Shown in pieces: positions 1-7,388 of a DNA stretch of 22,551 bases. The number at the start of each line of letters is the position of its first letter. Within the stretch, counting starts at the first letter, position 1. Origin of the DNA: a virus. Position numbers and translations under genes: made by a program. Below the pieces are notes generated by a model, which saw only the letters and a list, made by a program, of their open reading frames with translations, ran no database searches and was not told the origin of the DNA. The DNA is taken from positions 1 through 22,551 of IMG/VR virus record IMGVR_UViG_3300046755_000318, one strand, 5' to 3'.

Positions 1-182
1 GATAATCTATCGTCTGCATCAACTAACATTACAAGTGCTTCTTCAGCATTTTTGTAAAAATCTTCAGTTGAATGGTCTCCAATACCTACTGCCTTATTGC
101 CTAATAATTCTAATGATAATAAAGCTTTATCTTTATCCGCTTGTGCAGATGATTTAAGCATGTTGTATAATTCTAGTGTCAT
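1..182 (-). CDS. Hypothetical protein, C-terminus cut by window edge
   Basis: An ATG at 182 opens a frame that runs off the window; 60 codons are visible, beginning MTLELYNMLKSS and rich in Ala, Leu, Asp and Glu, which suggests a small helical acidic protein. Its ATG overlaps the TGA of the gp62-like gene (ATGA), so translation is probably coupled. In T4 the gene after gp62 is the translational repressor regA, but the visible residues do not resemble RegA. I do not recognise the family and assign no function. Confidence 0.7.
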   Translation of the reverse strand, partial: MTLELYNMLKSSAQADKDKALLSLELLGNKAVGIGDHSTEDFYKNAEEALVMLVDADDRL

Positions 183-598
183 TTTAATAATGGTTTTATT
201 TCTTTTTTTTCTAATCCTATTTGATTTAATATACGACTAATTTCTTGGTTCCCCAAAATATTAATATATTCTTTAGCTTCTTTAGAGGAACATTCAAAAT
301 AATTTTTAATATATTCTACTAAATCTTTATTTGGCTGTTTTGTTTTTGATTTAATATATTTATTCCATTTATTATTTTTAGGAATAAATTCCTTATAAAT
401 GTTATAAATCATTACTTTTTCTTGAGGTGGAAATTCTTGAACATAATTTACTACTTCAATTAAACTTTTATCCATAGATATAAACCTATGAATCATATAA
501 CTATTAAAAACATCCCAATCTTTATCTGTAAATTTTGATGGGGGTGTTTTATACTGATTTATATGTTTAAGCCAATCAAATATATTAGCACAGTTCAT
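179..598 (-). CDS. 62: Clamp-loader small subunit, gp62-like
   Basis: Predicted small subunit of the phage clamp loader, which with gp44 opens the gp45 ring and places it on primed DNA for the polymerase. The 139-residue protein is shorter than T4 gp62 (187) but about the size of the gp62 of marine cyanophages, and it shares their pattern: an N-terminal FDWLKHIN segment, a central helical stretch with NKWNKYIK (cf. KRFSKWHK), and a C-terminal YFECSSKEAKEYINIL (cf. YFGYSNEKARE). That comparison is from memory, not alignment. It lies two genes downstream of gp44, as in T4-like phages. The ATG at 598 overlaps the preceding stop by 14 nt, and the TGA overlaps the next ATG. The main alternative is an unrelated small helical protein, which the context makes unlikely. 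Confidence 0.78.
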   Translation of the reverse strand: MNCANIFDWLKHINQYKTPPSKFTDKDWDVFNSYMIHRFISMDKSLIEVVNYVQEFPPQEKVMIYNIYKEFIPKNNKWNKYIKSKTKQPNKDLVEYIKNYFECSSKEAKEYINILGNQEISRILNQIGLEKKEIKPLLK

Positions 599-827
599 CA
601 GCTAATTCTTCTCTTAGATCTTTAGGCACTGAATCGGTTAAAATTTTATTTACAGTTGGATCGTAAAATACTGGAATTGGCATTAAAGCATCACTATCTG
701 TTCCTGTTACAAAACGAGATACTTTACGTAAAATTACTCCTTGTTGAAAAATAGACCCTCCTTCACTATTTTTTACTTCGCTAGTGTTTTTTAGGTCAAT
801 TTGAGGTTGTTGAACTTGTTGTTCCAT
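585..827 (-). CDS. Small conserved-looking hypothetical protein
   Basis: An 80-residue protein of unknown family lying between gp44 and gp62. The first 20 residues are Gln- and polar-rich and probably disordered. The middle (GGSIFQQGVILRKVSRFV, then PIPVFYDPT) looks like a small beta-rich unit, and the end is an acidic helix (KDLREELADEL). It has no signal peptide or TM segment. It begins 2 nt after the gp44 stop and overlaps gp62 by 14 nt, so it is co-translated with the clamp loader and may be an accessory of it. That is inference from position only. Confidence 0.7.
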   Translation of the reverse strand: MEQQVQQPQIDLKNTSEVKNSEGGSIFQQGVILRKVSRFVTGTDSDALMPIPVFYDPTVNKILTDSVPKDLREELADELC

Positions 828-829
828 AA

Positions 830-1774
830 TTATTTATTATTTATTAAATTTGAAATTAGTGACATTGTATTTATTTCCTTGTCGATTCGGAAATTTGCTT
901 TATATTGATGTTCATTTATTAAAATAGCTGCTGTACCTTCTTTATCTTGTAAATATTCAGAAGCTCTTTCATATAATGCTTTAAATAATTCATCAAAATC
1001 ATCTACATTAGCATCTGCTATAATTTGGCGAATATCATTATAGCAATCTATTCTATTATGTTTAGATCCCTCTGATAAAGCATTAATAACTTTATCTATA
1101 TAATTAGATGATACTAATACTGATTGGTCTAAGTTAAGATATAAATCATTTGCCCCACCATCTACAGTTGATAATTGTATAGTATTAATACACTTACGTA
1201 AATCGGGATAATATTGATTAACCAATGGTACTAAATCATTTATGTCATGTGAAATTGATTCTTGTTGTAAAATCCAATTTAAATGCTTAGCAACATCTTT
1301 TTTATTAGGAGGCACAATTTTAAGTACTTGACATCTAGATTGTAAAGGATCAATAATACGTTCTACGTAATTACAAGTTAAGATAAATCTAGTAGTTCGC
1401 GAAAACGTTTCAATGATATTACGGAGCGAAGCTTGCGCTTGAATAGTAAGAAAATCAGACTCGTCCAAAATAACAACCTTAAGTGGCTTAAACGAAGCCA
1501 CACTAGCAAAGCTTTGTACTTTATCTCTAATTGTTTCAATACCTCTTTCATCGCTAGCATTAATATAAATGCTGTCACAATCAAGATTTTGTACAATGAG
1601 TTTAGCAAGAGTTGTTTTTCCGGTTCCAGCAGGTCCATAAAATATTAAATTTTGAATATCATTTTGTTCTAAATATTTAGATATAGATTTCTTAATATTC
1701 TCATTACCTACATAATTTTCTAATTTATTAGGTCTATATTTTTCTACTAATAAACTATTCTCCGAATTCCCCAT
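830..1774 (-). CDS. 44: Clamp-loader ATPase large subunit, gp44
   Basis: AAA+ ATPase of the phage clamp loader (RFC small-subunit/gp44 family), which uses ATP to open the sliding clamp and load it onto primer-template DNA. Seen in the 314 residues: LVEKYRPNKLENYVG (the classic clamp-loader N-terminus), Walker A GPAGTGKT at about 47-54, Walker B VVILDE at about 100-105, sensor 1 region LTCNY at about 132-136, and the SRC arginine-finger motif at about 146-148. The C-terminal helical collar follows. The length matches T4 gp44 (319). The ATG at 1774 overlaps the preceding gene by 20 nt. The neighbours gp62 and, further upstream, gp45 and the polymerase support the role. Confidence 0.97.
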   Translation of the reverse strand: MGNSENSLLVEKYRPNKLENYVGNENIKKSISKYLEQNDIQNLIFYGPAGTGKTTLAKLIVQNLDCDSIYINASDERGIETIRDKVQSFASVASFKPLKVVILDESDFLTIQAQASLRNIIETFSRTTRFILTCNYVERIIDPLQSRCQVLKIVPPNKKDVAKHLNWILQQESISHDINDLVPLVNQYYPDLRKCINTIQLSTVDGGANDLYLNLDQSVLVSSNYIDKVINALSEGSKHNRIDCYNDIRQIIADANVDDFDELFKALYERASEYLQDKEGTAAILINEHQYKANFRIDKEINTMSLISNLINNK

Positions 1775-2024
1775 ATATGGAATATGTTTTTATTGGTTCT
1801 GGTTTTATTTCTACTTCTTCGCTACTAATAGCATATAATTTACTTTCCAGTGGTTCTAATCTATAATGCCCTTGGAATCCTGTTTTATGCATGTATGCTT
1901 CTAGGGCGTCAGTTAAACTAGTATGAATTTTACCATTTGGTTCATCTTCTAATTGCCATCTATCCCCAGGTGCTTGTCTATTAGCTATTAAAATTTGATT
2001 TTCAATGTATTCTATTTTACTCAT
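1755..2024 (-). CDS. Hypothetical protein upstream of gp44
   Basis: An 89-residue soluble protein of unknown family. It has a mixed alpha/beta look: an N-terminal helix (IEYIENQILIANRQ), a Trp-containing turn (GDRWQLEDEP), a helix (SLTDALEAYMHKTG) and a short beta-rich C-terminus ending IYGEFGE. It overlaps gp44 by 20 nt, which suggests translational coupling to the clamp loader. The sequence directly before its ATG is the CGTATATT motif discussed in the findings, so a promoter there would make this transcript leaderless or would serve the genes behind it. No function is assigned. Confidence 0.72.
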   Translation of the reverse strand: MSKIEYIENQILIANRQAPGDRWQLEDEPNGKIHTSLTDALEAYMHKTGFQGHYRLEPLESKLYAISSEEVEIKPEPIKTYSIYGEFGE

Positions 2025-2040
2025 AATATACGAAATTATT

Positions 2041-3660
2041 TTACATCATCCCCATCATTGGGTCCATTTGTGGTTGAGCTGTTTCTTCACTTGGTTCATC
2101 TACTACTGTACATTCAGTTAATAAAACCGTACCAGCTACTGATGCCGCGTTTTGTAAAGCTGTTCTAGCTACTTTAGTTGGATCAATTATACCTGCTTCT
2201 TTCATATTAACTTTTTTAGCGGTTTTAATATTAAATCCAGTCCAAGCATCATCACCAGAATTAACTAAATTATCGGCCATAATTCTACCATCAACTTCAT
2301 CCCAACCAGCATTTACTAAAATTTGACTAAATGGTTTAGCACAAGCAGCTACTACAATTTGGGCTCCTGTTGATTTAGCTTCTAAACCTGATGAAGCATA
2401 TAATAGTGCAGTTCCACCTCCTGGTACTATGCCTTCTTCAATAGCAGCTTTAGTTGCATGTAATGCATCATCCACTCTATCTTTCTTTTCTTTCATTTCA
2501 GTTTCAGTATTTCCACCTACGTGAATAATAGCTACTCCTCCGACGAATTTCGCCAACCTTTCTTGAAGCTTTTCTGTTTCGAACGGCGTTGTTGCCTTGT
2601 CGATTTGTTGTTGTAGTTCTTCAATACGTGCTTCAATTTGTTCAATTCCTCCTTTTCCATCTACAATTGTTGTTTCATCTTTTCCTACAGTTACTGTTCT
2701 TGCTTCACCGAACCATTCCCAACTGAATTTATCTAGTTTCATTCCTTTTTGTTTATCAAAAACTTGACCACCAGTTGTAATAGCTATATCATCTAACATT
2801 AATTTTCTTCTATCACCAAAATCAGGTGCCTTAACAGCACATACTTTCATTGTACCTCTCATTTTATTTACAATAAGAGTAGCTAAAGCTTCATTATCAA
2901 TATCTTCAGCAATAATTAAAAGTGATTTTGCTTGTGAAGATACACTTTCTAAAATTGGTAATAATTCTTTTACTTGGGTTATTTTTTGATTTGCTATTAA
3001 AATTAAGGGGTTTTCTAAAACAGAAGTCATAGTGTTATTATTTGTAACAAAATAAGGTGATTTATACCCTCTATCAAACTGTAACCCTTCAACAGTTTCA
3101 AGATATGTTTCTCCTGTTTTAGATTCCTCAATATGGACAACCCCTTCCATTCCAACTTTTTCAATAGCAGTAGAAATTAACTTCCCAGTTTCAGGATCAT
3201 TATTAGCAGAAATTGTTGCAATTTGTTCTAATTGTTCTTCACCTGAAATATCTTCAGCTATATTATTTTTAAGATTATCAACTACTTCTTTAACTGTAGT
3301 ATCAATATCTCTTTTAATTTGAACTGCATTTTCATTATTATTTAGAGCTGTTAGCCCTGCTTTAATCATTTCTCTAGCTAATAAAGTAGATGTTGTAGTA
3401 CCGTCACCTGCTTTTTCAGCTGTTTTAATTGCAGCTTGTTTTACTAATTGAACTCCTAGTTCTTGATTTGGGTTTGATAGTGTTATTGATTTAGCAACTG
3501 TAACTCCATCTTTGGTTGATTGTGGAGATCCCATTTTATTTGCTATTACTACATTTCTACCATTTGGTCCTAATGTTGATACAACGGCATCCGCTAATGT
3601 ATCAATTCCTTTTACTAAATTAGTTCTTGCTTCAGAACCTAAAATAACTTGTTTACTCAT
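2041..3660 (-). CDS. groEL: GroEL-type chaperonin (Hsp60), phage-encoded
   Basis: Group I chaperonin, a ring-forming ATPase that folds proteins with a GroES lid. At 539 residues it is nearly the length of E. coli GroEL (548). Seen: nucleotide site TLGPNGRNVVI, KDGVTVAKSI, and GDGTTT at about 85-90 with the Mg-binding Asp; apical residues FDRGYKSPYF and ELLPILE for substrate and GroES contact; DRVDDALHATKAA with the Asp equivalent to catalytic D398; VPGGGTALL; and a short Met-rich tail DPMMGMM in place of the longer GGM repeat. All key residues are present, so it should be an active foldase. The GroES gene lies 1 nt upstream. Its likely clients are phage capsid or other virion proteins, by analogy with T4 and host GroEL; that is inference. 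Confidence 0.97.
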   Translation of the reverse strand: MSKQVILGSEARTNLVKGIDTLADAVVSTLGPNGRNVVIANKMGSPQSTKDGVTVAKSITLSNPNQELGVQLVKQAAIKTAEKAGDGTTTSTLLAREMIKAGLTALNNNENAVQIKRDIDTTVKEVVDNLKNNIAEDISGEEQLEQIATISANNDPETGKLISTAIEKVGMEGVVHIEESKTGETYLETVEGLQFDRGYKSPYFVTNNNTMTSVLENPLILIANQKITQVKELLPILESVSSQAKSLLIIAEDIDNEALATLIVNKMRGTMKVCAVKAPDFGDRRKLMLDDIAITTGGQVFDKQKGMKLDKFSWEWFGEARTVTVGKDETTIVDGKGGIEQIEARIEELQQQIDKATTPFETEKLQERLAKFVGGVAIIHVGGNTETEMKEKKDRVDDALHATKAAIEEGIVPGGGTALLYASSGLEAKSTGAQIVVAACAKPFSQILVNAGWDEVDGRIMADNLVNSGDDAWTGFNIKTAKKVNMKEAGIIDPTKVARTALQNAASVAGTVLLTECTVVDEPSEETAQPQMDPMMGMM

Positions 3661-3661
3661 A

Positions 3662-4024
3662 TTAAATATCTGTTAACATTTCTTTTTCAGTTTCACTTAC
3701 TTCTGTTTCTGCTACTATATCTTCAACACTTATTGTTTCAGTAATTTTAGCAAGGATTTGATTACCAGGACCTACATAATATTCTTCTCCATCATATGGT
3801 AATTTTGTAAAACCCATTGTTGGTAAAACAACCTTATCTCCTATATTAAGTGGTAAAGGAATAGTAGATCCATTACTTACTAATCTTCCAGGACCAACGG
3901 ATATAATTTCTCCTATTTCATTTTTTTCTTTACCTACATCTGGAACTATAATATTCCCATATGTTGTTTCTTCAATTTCTATCGGTTTAACTATAACCGC
4001 ATCAAATAGTGCTTCTAAGGCCAT
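3662..4024 (-). CDS. groES: GroES-type co-chaperonin
   Basis: Heptameric lid for GroEL. The protein has the GroES layout: FDAVIVKPIEIEE at the start, a mobile loop ending in the GroEL-binding hydrophobic triplet (GNIIVP, cf. GGIVLTG in E. coli), GEIISVGPGR, the roof hairpin around SNGSTIPLPL, the GDKVVLPTMG strand and a closing ILAKI strand. At 120 residues it is longer than cellular GroES (about 97) because of an acidic tail of roughly 24 residues (SVEDIVAETE onward) of unknown use. It lies directly before groEL with a 1-nt gap, in the cellular groESL order. The T4 analogue gp31 is far more diverged, so this resembles an acquired cellular-type groES. Confidence 0.93.
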   Translation of the reverse strand: MALEALFDAVIVKPIEIEETTYGNIIVPDVGKEKNEIGEIISVGPGRLVSNGSTIPLPLNIGDKVVLPTMGFTKLPYDGEEYYVGPGNQILAKITETISVEDIVAETEVSETEKEMLTDI

Positions 4025-4322
4025 CTGTATAATTTTTAATATTGATTTCTATTGATTTAAATTCATTTAAAAACTCAGAAAGTGATTCGTAATCCTTTCG
4101 AGTATGTAATTTTTCTTTAGCAATTTTAGTAAGTGCTTGTTGAAATTCAGGATAATATCCCTGGGGTTTTGAGTATTCAGTTCCATTTCCTTTTGATCTA
4201 AAATGATCTTTGTTTGGAATAATTCTTTCATTTACAGTATAACATACTTCATCTTTAGTAATAAAGTAAGGTTCCATTAAAGGATCTGAAATTGTCGTGA
4301 GTGATTTTGCTTTTCTAGCCAT
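4002..4322 (-). CDS. Hypothetical protein upstream of groES
   Basis: A 106-residue basic, soluble protein. It starts MARKAKSLTTISDP and carries FITKDEVCYTVNERI, then a region with KGNGTEYSKPQGYYPEF, then helices (FQQALTKIAKEKLHT, LSEFLNEFKSIEI). I believe similar small proteins occur in other T4-like phages but cannot name a family. It overlaps groES by 23 nt and is the first gene after an intergenic block that holds a terminator-like hairpin and a CGTATATT motif, so it may head the groES-groEL-gp44-gp62 transcript. The ATG at 4322 follows an A/T-rich leader without a Shine-Dalgarno. Confidence 0.72.
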   Translation of the reverse strand: MARKAKSLTTISDPLMEPYFITKDEVCYTVNERIIPNKDHFRSKGNGTEYSKPQGYYPEFQQALTKIAKEKLHTRKDYESLSEFLNEFKSIEINIKNYTDGLRSTI

Positions 4323-4346
4323 ATATAACTTATTTATTTGGACGTG

Positions 4347-4355
4347 AATATACGA
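4347..4355 (-). promoter_or_regulatory. Candidate promoter element (TCGTATATT)
   Basis: Read on the minus strand this is TTTTTCGTATATTC, 24 nt upstream of the ATG at 4322 and just after a hairpin. The same 9-mer occurs in the short intergenic spaces near 2025 and 16249, with a one-base variant near 6029. The position fits an extended -10 or phage late promoter for the groES-groEL transcript. It is inferred from recurrence alone. Confidence 0.35.
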
Positions 4356-4377
4356 AAAACAATGTGCTAGGACACAT
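4355..4377 (-). terminator. Terminator-like hairpin after hsp20
   Basis: Minus-strand ATGTG-TCCTAG-CACAT followed by TGTTTTT: a 5-bp stem, a 6-nt loop holding CTAG, and a short U-run. It lies between the hsp20 stop and the next gene, directly before a candidate promoter. The stem is short, so efficiency is uncertain. A second hairpin with CTAG in its loop lies on the other side of hsp20. Confidence 0.4.
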
Positions 4378-4393
4378 ATTTTTAATAAAACTT

Positions 4394-4804
4394 TTAACTT
4401 ATTTTTAGAGTTTTTGGCTCTGATCCCTTAGTATAAGGGATAATAATTCTTAGTAACCCATCTTTAAACTCAGCGGTTGCTGTGCTTAAATCAAACTTAC
4501 CATCAATTTTCCAACCTAGGTTGAATGAGCGTTTCGCAATACCCTTATGGATATAGACGTCGTCTAATTCAGCTTTTGGTTTTTCGTAATTTACTCTGAT
4601 TATATTACCCTCAATAAGGATTTCGATATCCTCTTTAGAGATTCCAGTACAGGCAATATCAATGCCTAAACCATTGTCTCTTTCGTAAATATCTACTGGG
4701 TGGGGTAATTTGGATTCTGCTAGTGGTCTGTATTGGCTAGCGTCTTGGAAAAAATTCCTAACTAAAATGTCGAACGGATTCCGTTCTAAAAATAATGTAC
4801 TCAT
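4394..4804 (-). CDS. hsp20: Small heat-shock protein, Hsp20/alpha-crystallin family
   Basis: An ATP-independent holdase that binds unfolding proteins and passes them to ATP-driven chaperones. The 136-residue protein has an N-terminal region (NPFDILVRNFFQD) and an alpha-crystallin domain from about residue 36 on: VDIYERDNGLGIDIACTG, ISKEDIEILIEGNIIRVNYE, YIHKGIAKRSFNLGW, and the GLLRIIIP form of the A-x-x-x-n-G-x-L-x-v-x-x-P signature near the end. The very short C-terminal extension ends in LKIS rather than a clear I-x-I. Cyanophages of the T4 type carry similar proteins with the same AKRSF segment. It has intergenic spaces on both sides (70 and 116 nt), each with a hairpin, so it is probably a separately controlled single-gene unit. 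Confidence 0.93.
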   Translation of the reverse strand: MSTLFLERNPFDILVRNFFQDASQYRPLAESKLPHPVDIYERDNGLGIDIACTGISKEDIEILIEGNIIRVNYEKPKAELDDVYIHKGIAKRSFNLGWKIDGKFDLSTATAEFKDGLLRIIIPYTKGSEPKTLKIS

Positions 4805-4839
4805 ATCATTTAAAATTTATGCGGCCTAAGCTCGCGGTT

Positions 4840-4878
4840 TAACAAAAACATAACAAATGTGCCCTAGACTCCATTGTT
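4840..4878 (-). terminator. Hairpin upstream of hsp20, terminator-like
   Basis: On the minus strand AACAATG pairs with CATTTGTT (7 bp with one bulged base) around a loop containing CTAG, followed by ATGTTTTTG. It could end the transcript of the DUF2452 gene (stop at 4921). Because it lies downstream of a TATAAT-containing palindrome, it could instead be a 5' leader structure of hsp20. Confidence 0.35.
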
Positions 4879-4882
4879 ATTT

Positions 4883-4898
4883 TATTATACATATAATA
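4883..4898. promoter_or_regulatory. Perfect 16-bp palindrome with TATAAT on both strands
   Basis: The sequence tattata-ca-tataata is a perfect inverted repeat (7-bp arms) in the leader of hsp20. Each arm contains a consensus-like TATAAT. It may be an operator or a -10 box for hsp20. Such AT-only palindromes also arise by chance in a genome this AT-rich. Confidence 0.3.
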
Positions 4899-4920
4899 TA
4901 AAAAAAGAAAATTAATATTC

Positions 4921-5286
4921 CTACCTATCTTCAACTTTTATCCATTTATTATCTGAGTCTAATTTTACGGACCCAACATAAAGTTGATCCCAAAAATCAG
5001 GTTCAACCAACGATAAAAATAAATTTCCATTTTCTCTTTGATAAAGGAAATAAATATGCCCTTTAACAGGAATAAAACTAAAATCTGCTTTATTTACAAG
5101 TTCATTCCACTTATATAAAGCAATAAGTTTAGCATATTCTTCTTTTAATTCTTTAAATTTAGTTGACAAATAATTATTAATATCCACTGTTTGTTTTGCA
5201 ACCCATGAATTAGTATCTTCTAATTCTATTTTGGGAGCAGCTACACTATCACCATAAGGCATAATTGCCTTATCTTCAGCATACAT
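4921..5286 (-). CDS. DUF2452-family protein
   Basis: A conserved protein of unknown function. The 121 residues from ATG 5286 show the pattern I associate with DUF2452: MPYGDSVAAPKI near the start, a helical middle (FKELKEEYAKLIALYKWNEL), FSFIPVKGHIYFLYQ, and a C-terminal FLSLVEPDFW with YVGSVKLDSDNKW. A longer frame exists to 5352, but it would start with TTG and overlap the sliding clamp by 56 nt. The ATG at 5286 leaves a 10-nt gap and precedes the conserved part, so I prefer it. Position directly after the clamp suggests a replication-linked or general phage role, but nothing in the sequence shows an activity. Confidence 0.75.
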   Translation of the reverse strand: MYAEDKAIMPYGDSVAAPKIELEDTNSWVAKQTVDINNYLSTKFKELKEEYAKLIALYKWNELVNKADFSFIPVKGHIYFLYQRENGNLFLSLVEPDFWDQLYVGSVKLDSDNKWIKVEDR

Positions 5287-5296
5287 ATCAGGTTTT

Positions 5297-6022
5297 TTAT
5301 TCGTTTCTTGCGACAAAATATTCACTTTTAATATCTTCGGATTCAAATTCAATTTTTAATATTCCCGTATTTGATAGTTTTAAAGAACAACTATCCATAT
5401 CTTTATTATTATTTAATATATCTTTAAATATATCAGAATTAAATGGAATACTTAAAGTATTGTCTTTAATTTCACCACCATTTACTTGATATGAAATTTT
5501 ATTTGAAAATCCTGTATTATCTCCAAATATAAATTCACAAATATTATTACCATCAAAATCATTAGTTGTAGTAATTAACATATTATCTATATCACCTAAT
5601 GCATTTTTAGCTTTAATTAAAGCATCTACATCTTCTGATTCTAGTACTATATTAATATCTAAATCTTCAGGGTCTTCATACCAAACATTTTTTCCTAAAA
5701 TTAAAGTATCAGCTAATGAATAAGTTAAATTATAATTAGAATCTTGAATATGCATTTTAGTATAAATTGCTTTCATTTTTTCTAATGAGATCATTAAATC
5801 ACCATTAGTAATAGATAATAATTTATTTAATTTATTAGTATCAAACACCCCTAACTCAGCATCTTCTAATGGGAAATTATTAGCTACTACTTTACATACT
5901 CTTCCTGCTTCACCAGCATAAATTGTAAGCGTATTGTCTTTAATTCTCCATTTTACTTGGTTATTTAAACCATTAAGATAATACTTTGATATAACACTTG
6001 TTAATGTACTTTTATTTATCAT
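5297..6022 (-). CDS. 45: Sliding clamp (DNA polymerase processivity factor), gp45-like
   Basis: A 241-residue protein matching the size of T4 gp45 (228), a trimeric ring that tethers the polymerase and, in T4, activates late transcription. Clamp-like features are repeated strand-turn-strand units rather than catalytic motifs: KWRIKDNTLTIYAG, an ELGVFDTNKLNKLLSI segment that resembles the gp45 'AIYDLNGFLGILSL' region, DDLxx-like ESEDVDALIKAKNALGD, and a final LKIEFESEDIKSEYFVA strand pair. It lies 23 nt downstream of the polymerase C-part, the T4-like arrangement with 44 and 62 further on. Identification rests on context plus this resemblance. The CATATATT motif before its ATG may be a promoter. 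Confidence 0.85.
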   Translation of the reverse strand: MINKSTLTSVISKYYLNGLNNQVKWRIKDNTLTIYAGEAGRVCKVVANNFPLEDAELGVFDTNKLNKLLSITNGDLMISLEKMKAIYTKMHIQDSNYNLTYSLADTLILGKNVWYEDPEDLDINIVLESEDVDALIKAKNALGDIDNMLITTTNDFDGNNICEFIFGDNTGFSNKISYQVNGGEIKDNTLSIPFNSDIFKDILNNNKDMDSCSLKLSNTGILKIEFESEDIKSEYFVARNE

Positions 6023-6028
6023 AATTGT

Positions 6029-6037
6029 AATATATGA
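6029..6037 (-). promoter_or_regulatory. Candidate promoter element (TCATATATT variant)
   Basis: On the minus strand this reads AATTTCATATATTACAATT directly before the clamp ATG (6022). It differs by one base from the TCGTATATT element found in three other intergenic spaces. If it acts as a -10 box, the clamp mRNA would have almost no leader. Confidence 0.28.
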
Positions 6038-6045
6038 AATTTATT

Positions 6046-7002
6046 TTATATTTCAAAGCTTTTTAAAGCATTTACATAAGGATTTAAATTAAGAGACCAA
6101 CCTAAGTCACTAAAAAATCCTTCTAATTTATTTAATAATATTGAATCAAATACTTTCTGTCTATCAGCATAAGTATTTAAAAAATCAACTATTTTATCTG
6201 GCATTTCATAATCAAAGAATGCTAATGCTTCTATTTTATAAGGATTATCTTTTAGATAGATCCATTTTACTTTATCTGCCATTGTAATTAGATTGTACTT
6301 TCTATCTAATTGCCATAATCTAAGTAAATCATTATAACGAATAGCTGCTCTTACGGGGGCAGGAGCACCTTTTAATATTTCAGTAAACATTTCACCTGCA
6401 CGAGCACTTTTACCACTATATTTATCTAGTTTTTTTACAGCAGTAGGATTACCTAGTTTAGCTAAAGGAATAGTACCATCTAAAATTTGAGTTTTAAATA
6501 CTTTAATTTGATCAATAATACTTTTATGTTGTTCTCCTTTAAGTACTTGTTGTAAAATGTCATTAAAGAAATCTCCTAATATGGGTGGGAAATTTGCTTT
6601 CATAAATTCTAAACCTTTAATATCTAAAGTTTCTTTAGCAATACCTTCTTGTTTAGTAATCCATTGTGCATATCGTCTTGTTGCTCTAAAATAGGCTGAT
6701 CTTATTACACATTCAGTTTTCATTTCAAGCCAATGGGGTTTATCAAACCAACCAAACTGTTTAACATTAAAACAATCAGTAGCTAAATTATCATAATGTT
6801 CAGTAATAATATCTTGATATGCTAAAGCTACACCTTCTAACTTTTCATCTTTTTCTTCATCTGAAAATAATTCAAAATCAGGATATAAATGTTTTAATAT
6901 GGGTTCGGCATTAAAGTAATTAGAATCTGTATCAACATAAGCACAATAATTCTCATCTTCTTTATCGCAAATAAACCAAGGTGTTTCTTCTAAATGTTTC
7001 AC
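6046..7002 (-). CDS. 43B: Family B DNA polymerase, C-terminal part (split gp43)
   Basis: Second half of a split replicative polymerase. It opens MKHLEETPWF and reaches the catalytic motif C, YVDTDSNYF, at about residues 22-30, whose two Asp bind catalytic metal. The rest is the palm remainder and the thumb (KLDKYSGKSARAGEMF, RYNDLLRLWQ, KVKWIYLKDNPYKIEAL). It has no exonuclease or motif A/B; those are on the gene at 7655-9364. The two parts total 887 residues, close to T4 gp43 (898), so the split enzyme is nearly complete. The start is GTG at 7002, overlapping the upstream TGA as GTGA; no ATG precedes motif C in this frame. The halves must associate to be active. Confidence 0.93.
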   Translation of the reverse strand: MKHLEETPWFICDKEDENYCAYVDTDSNYFNAEPILKHLYPDFELFSDEEKDEKLEGVALAYQDIITEHYDNLATDCFNVKQFGWFDKPHWLEMKTECVIRSAYFRATRRYAQWITKQEGIAKETLDIKGLEFMKANFPPILGDFFNDILQQVLKGEQHKSIIDQIKVFKTQILDGTIPLAKLGNPTAVKKLDKYSGKSARAGEMFTEILKGAPAPVRAAIRYNDLLRLWQLDRKYNLITMADKVKWIYLKDNPYKIEALAFFDYEMPDKIVDFLNTYADRQKVFDSILLNKLEGFFSDLGWSLNLNPYVNALKSFEI

Positions 7003-7385
7003 TTATAATCTTTATATGATTTCTCTTCTATTAAACCTGAATTAGTTGTTCTATTAATAATTTTTTTAACTTCACTTCTTTGATCATTAGTAACATAAAT
7101 AGATCTTGATAATTGAATAAATTCTTCATCAAATCTTTTTTCTCGTTCACAATCTCTAATCCAATCTTCTATATCCCACAATAGCCCATTTATACGAGCC
7201 AACTCAAGATAATGATTTTGTAGTTGGCCTCCAAATTGCTTAAATAATTCTTTAGCTAAAGGATTCAATGTATCAAATTCTTTTTGAATATTAACTAATT
7301 TTTCTTTATCTTCAATTTTAAGTAATTTTAGTTCTAAAATTGAAATCTTATCTAATAATTCTCCATTTGATACTTCTACTTTCAT
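6999..7385 (-). CDS. DUF6165-like protein inserted between polymerase halves
   Basis: A 128-residue, highly charged helical protein. It follows the pattern I know for DUF6165: VEVSNGELLDKISILELKL at the start, LWDIEDWIRDCEREKRF in the middle, FIQLSRSIYVTNDQRSEVKK, and EEKSYKDY at the end. The function of that family is unknown; homologues in bacteria are often found near glycan or methyltransferase genes. It shows no nuclease signature (no GIY-YIG, HNH or LAGLIDADG). It sits between the polymerase parts, 3 nt after the upstream gene and overlapping the C-part start by 3 nt, so it is translated with the polymerase. Whether it helps join the halves is unknown. Confidence 0.8.
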   Translation of the reverse strand: MKVEVSNGELLDKISILELKLLKIEDKEKLVNIQKEFDTLNPLAKELFKQFGGQLQNHYLELARINGLLWDIEDWIRDCEREKRFDEEFIQLSRSIYVTNDQRSEVKKIINRTTNSGLIEEKSYKDYK

Positions 7386-7388
7386 AAT

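Noticed and set aside
1-182. RegA translational repressor after gp62, as in T4
   Set aside because: The visible 60 residues show no RegA-like sequence; synteny alone is not enough.
5287-5352. N-terminal extension of the DUF2452 gene to 5352
   Set aside because: It would need a TTG start and overlap the sliding clamp by 56 nt; the ATG at 5286 leaves the conserved part intact.
5265-5489. Plus-strand ORFs (also near 1433, 8070, 11706 and 12987)
   Set aside because: All lie inside strong minus-strand genes, lack family resemblance and have low-complexity hydrophobic or Ser/Leu/Asn-rich translations typical of antisense shadows.
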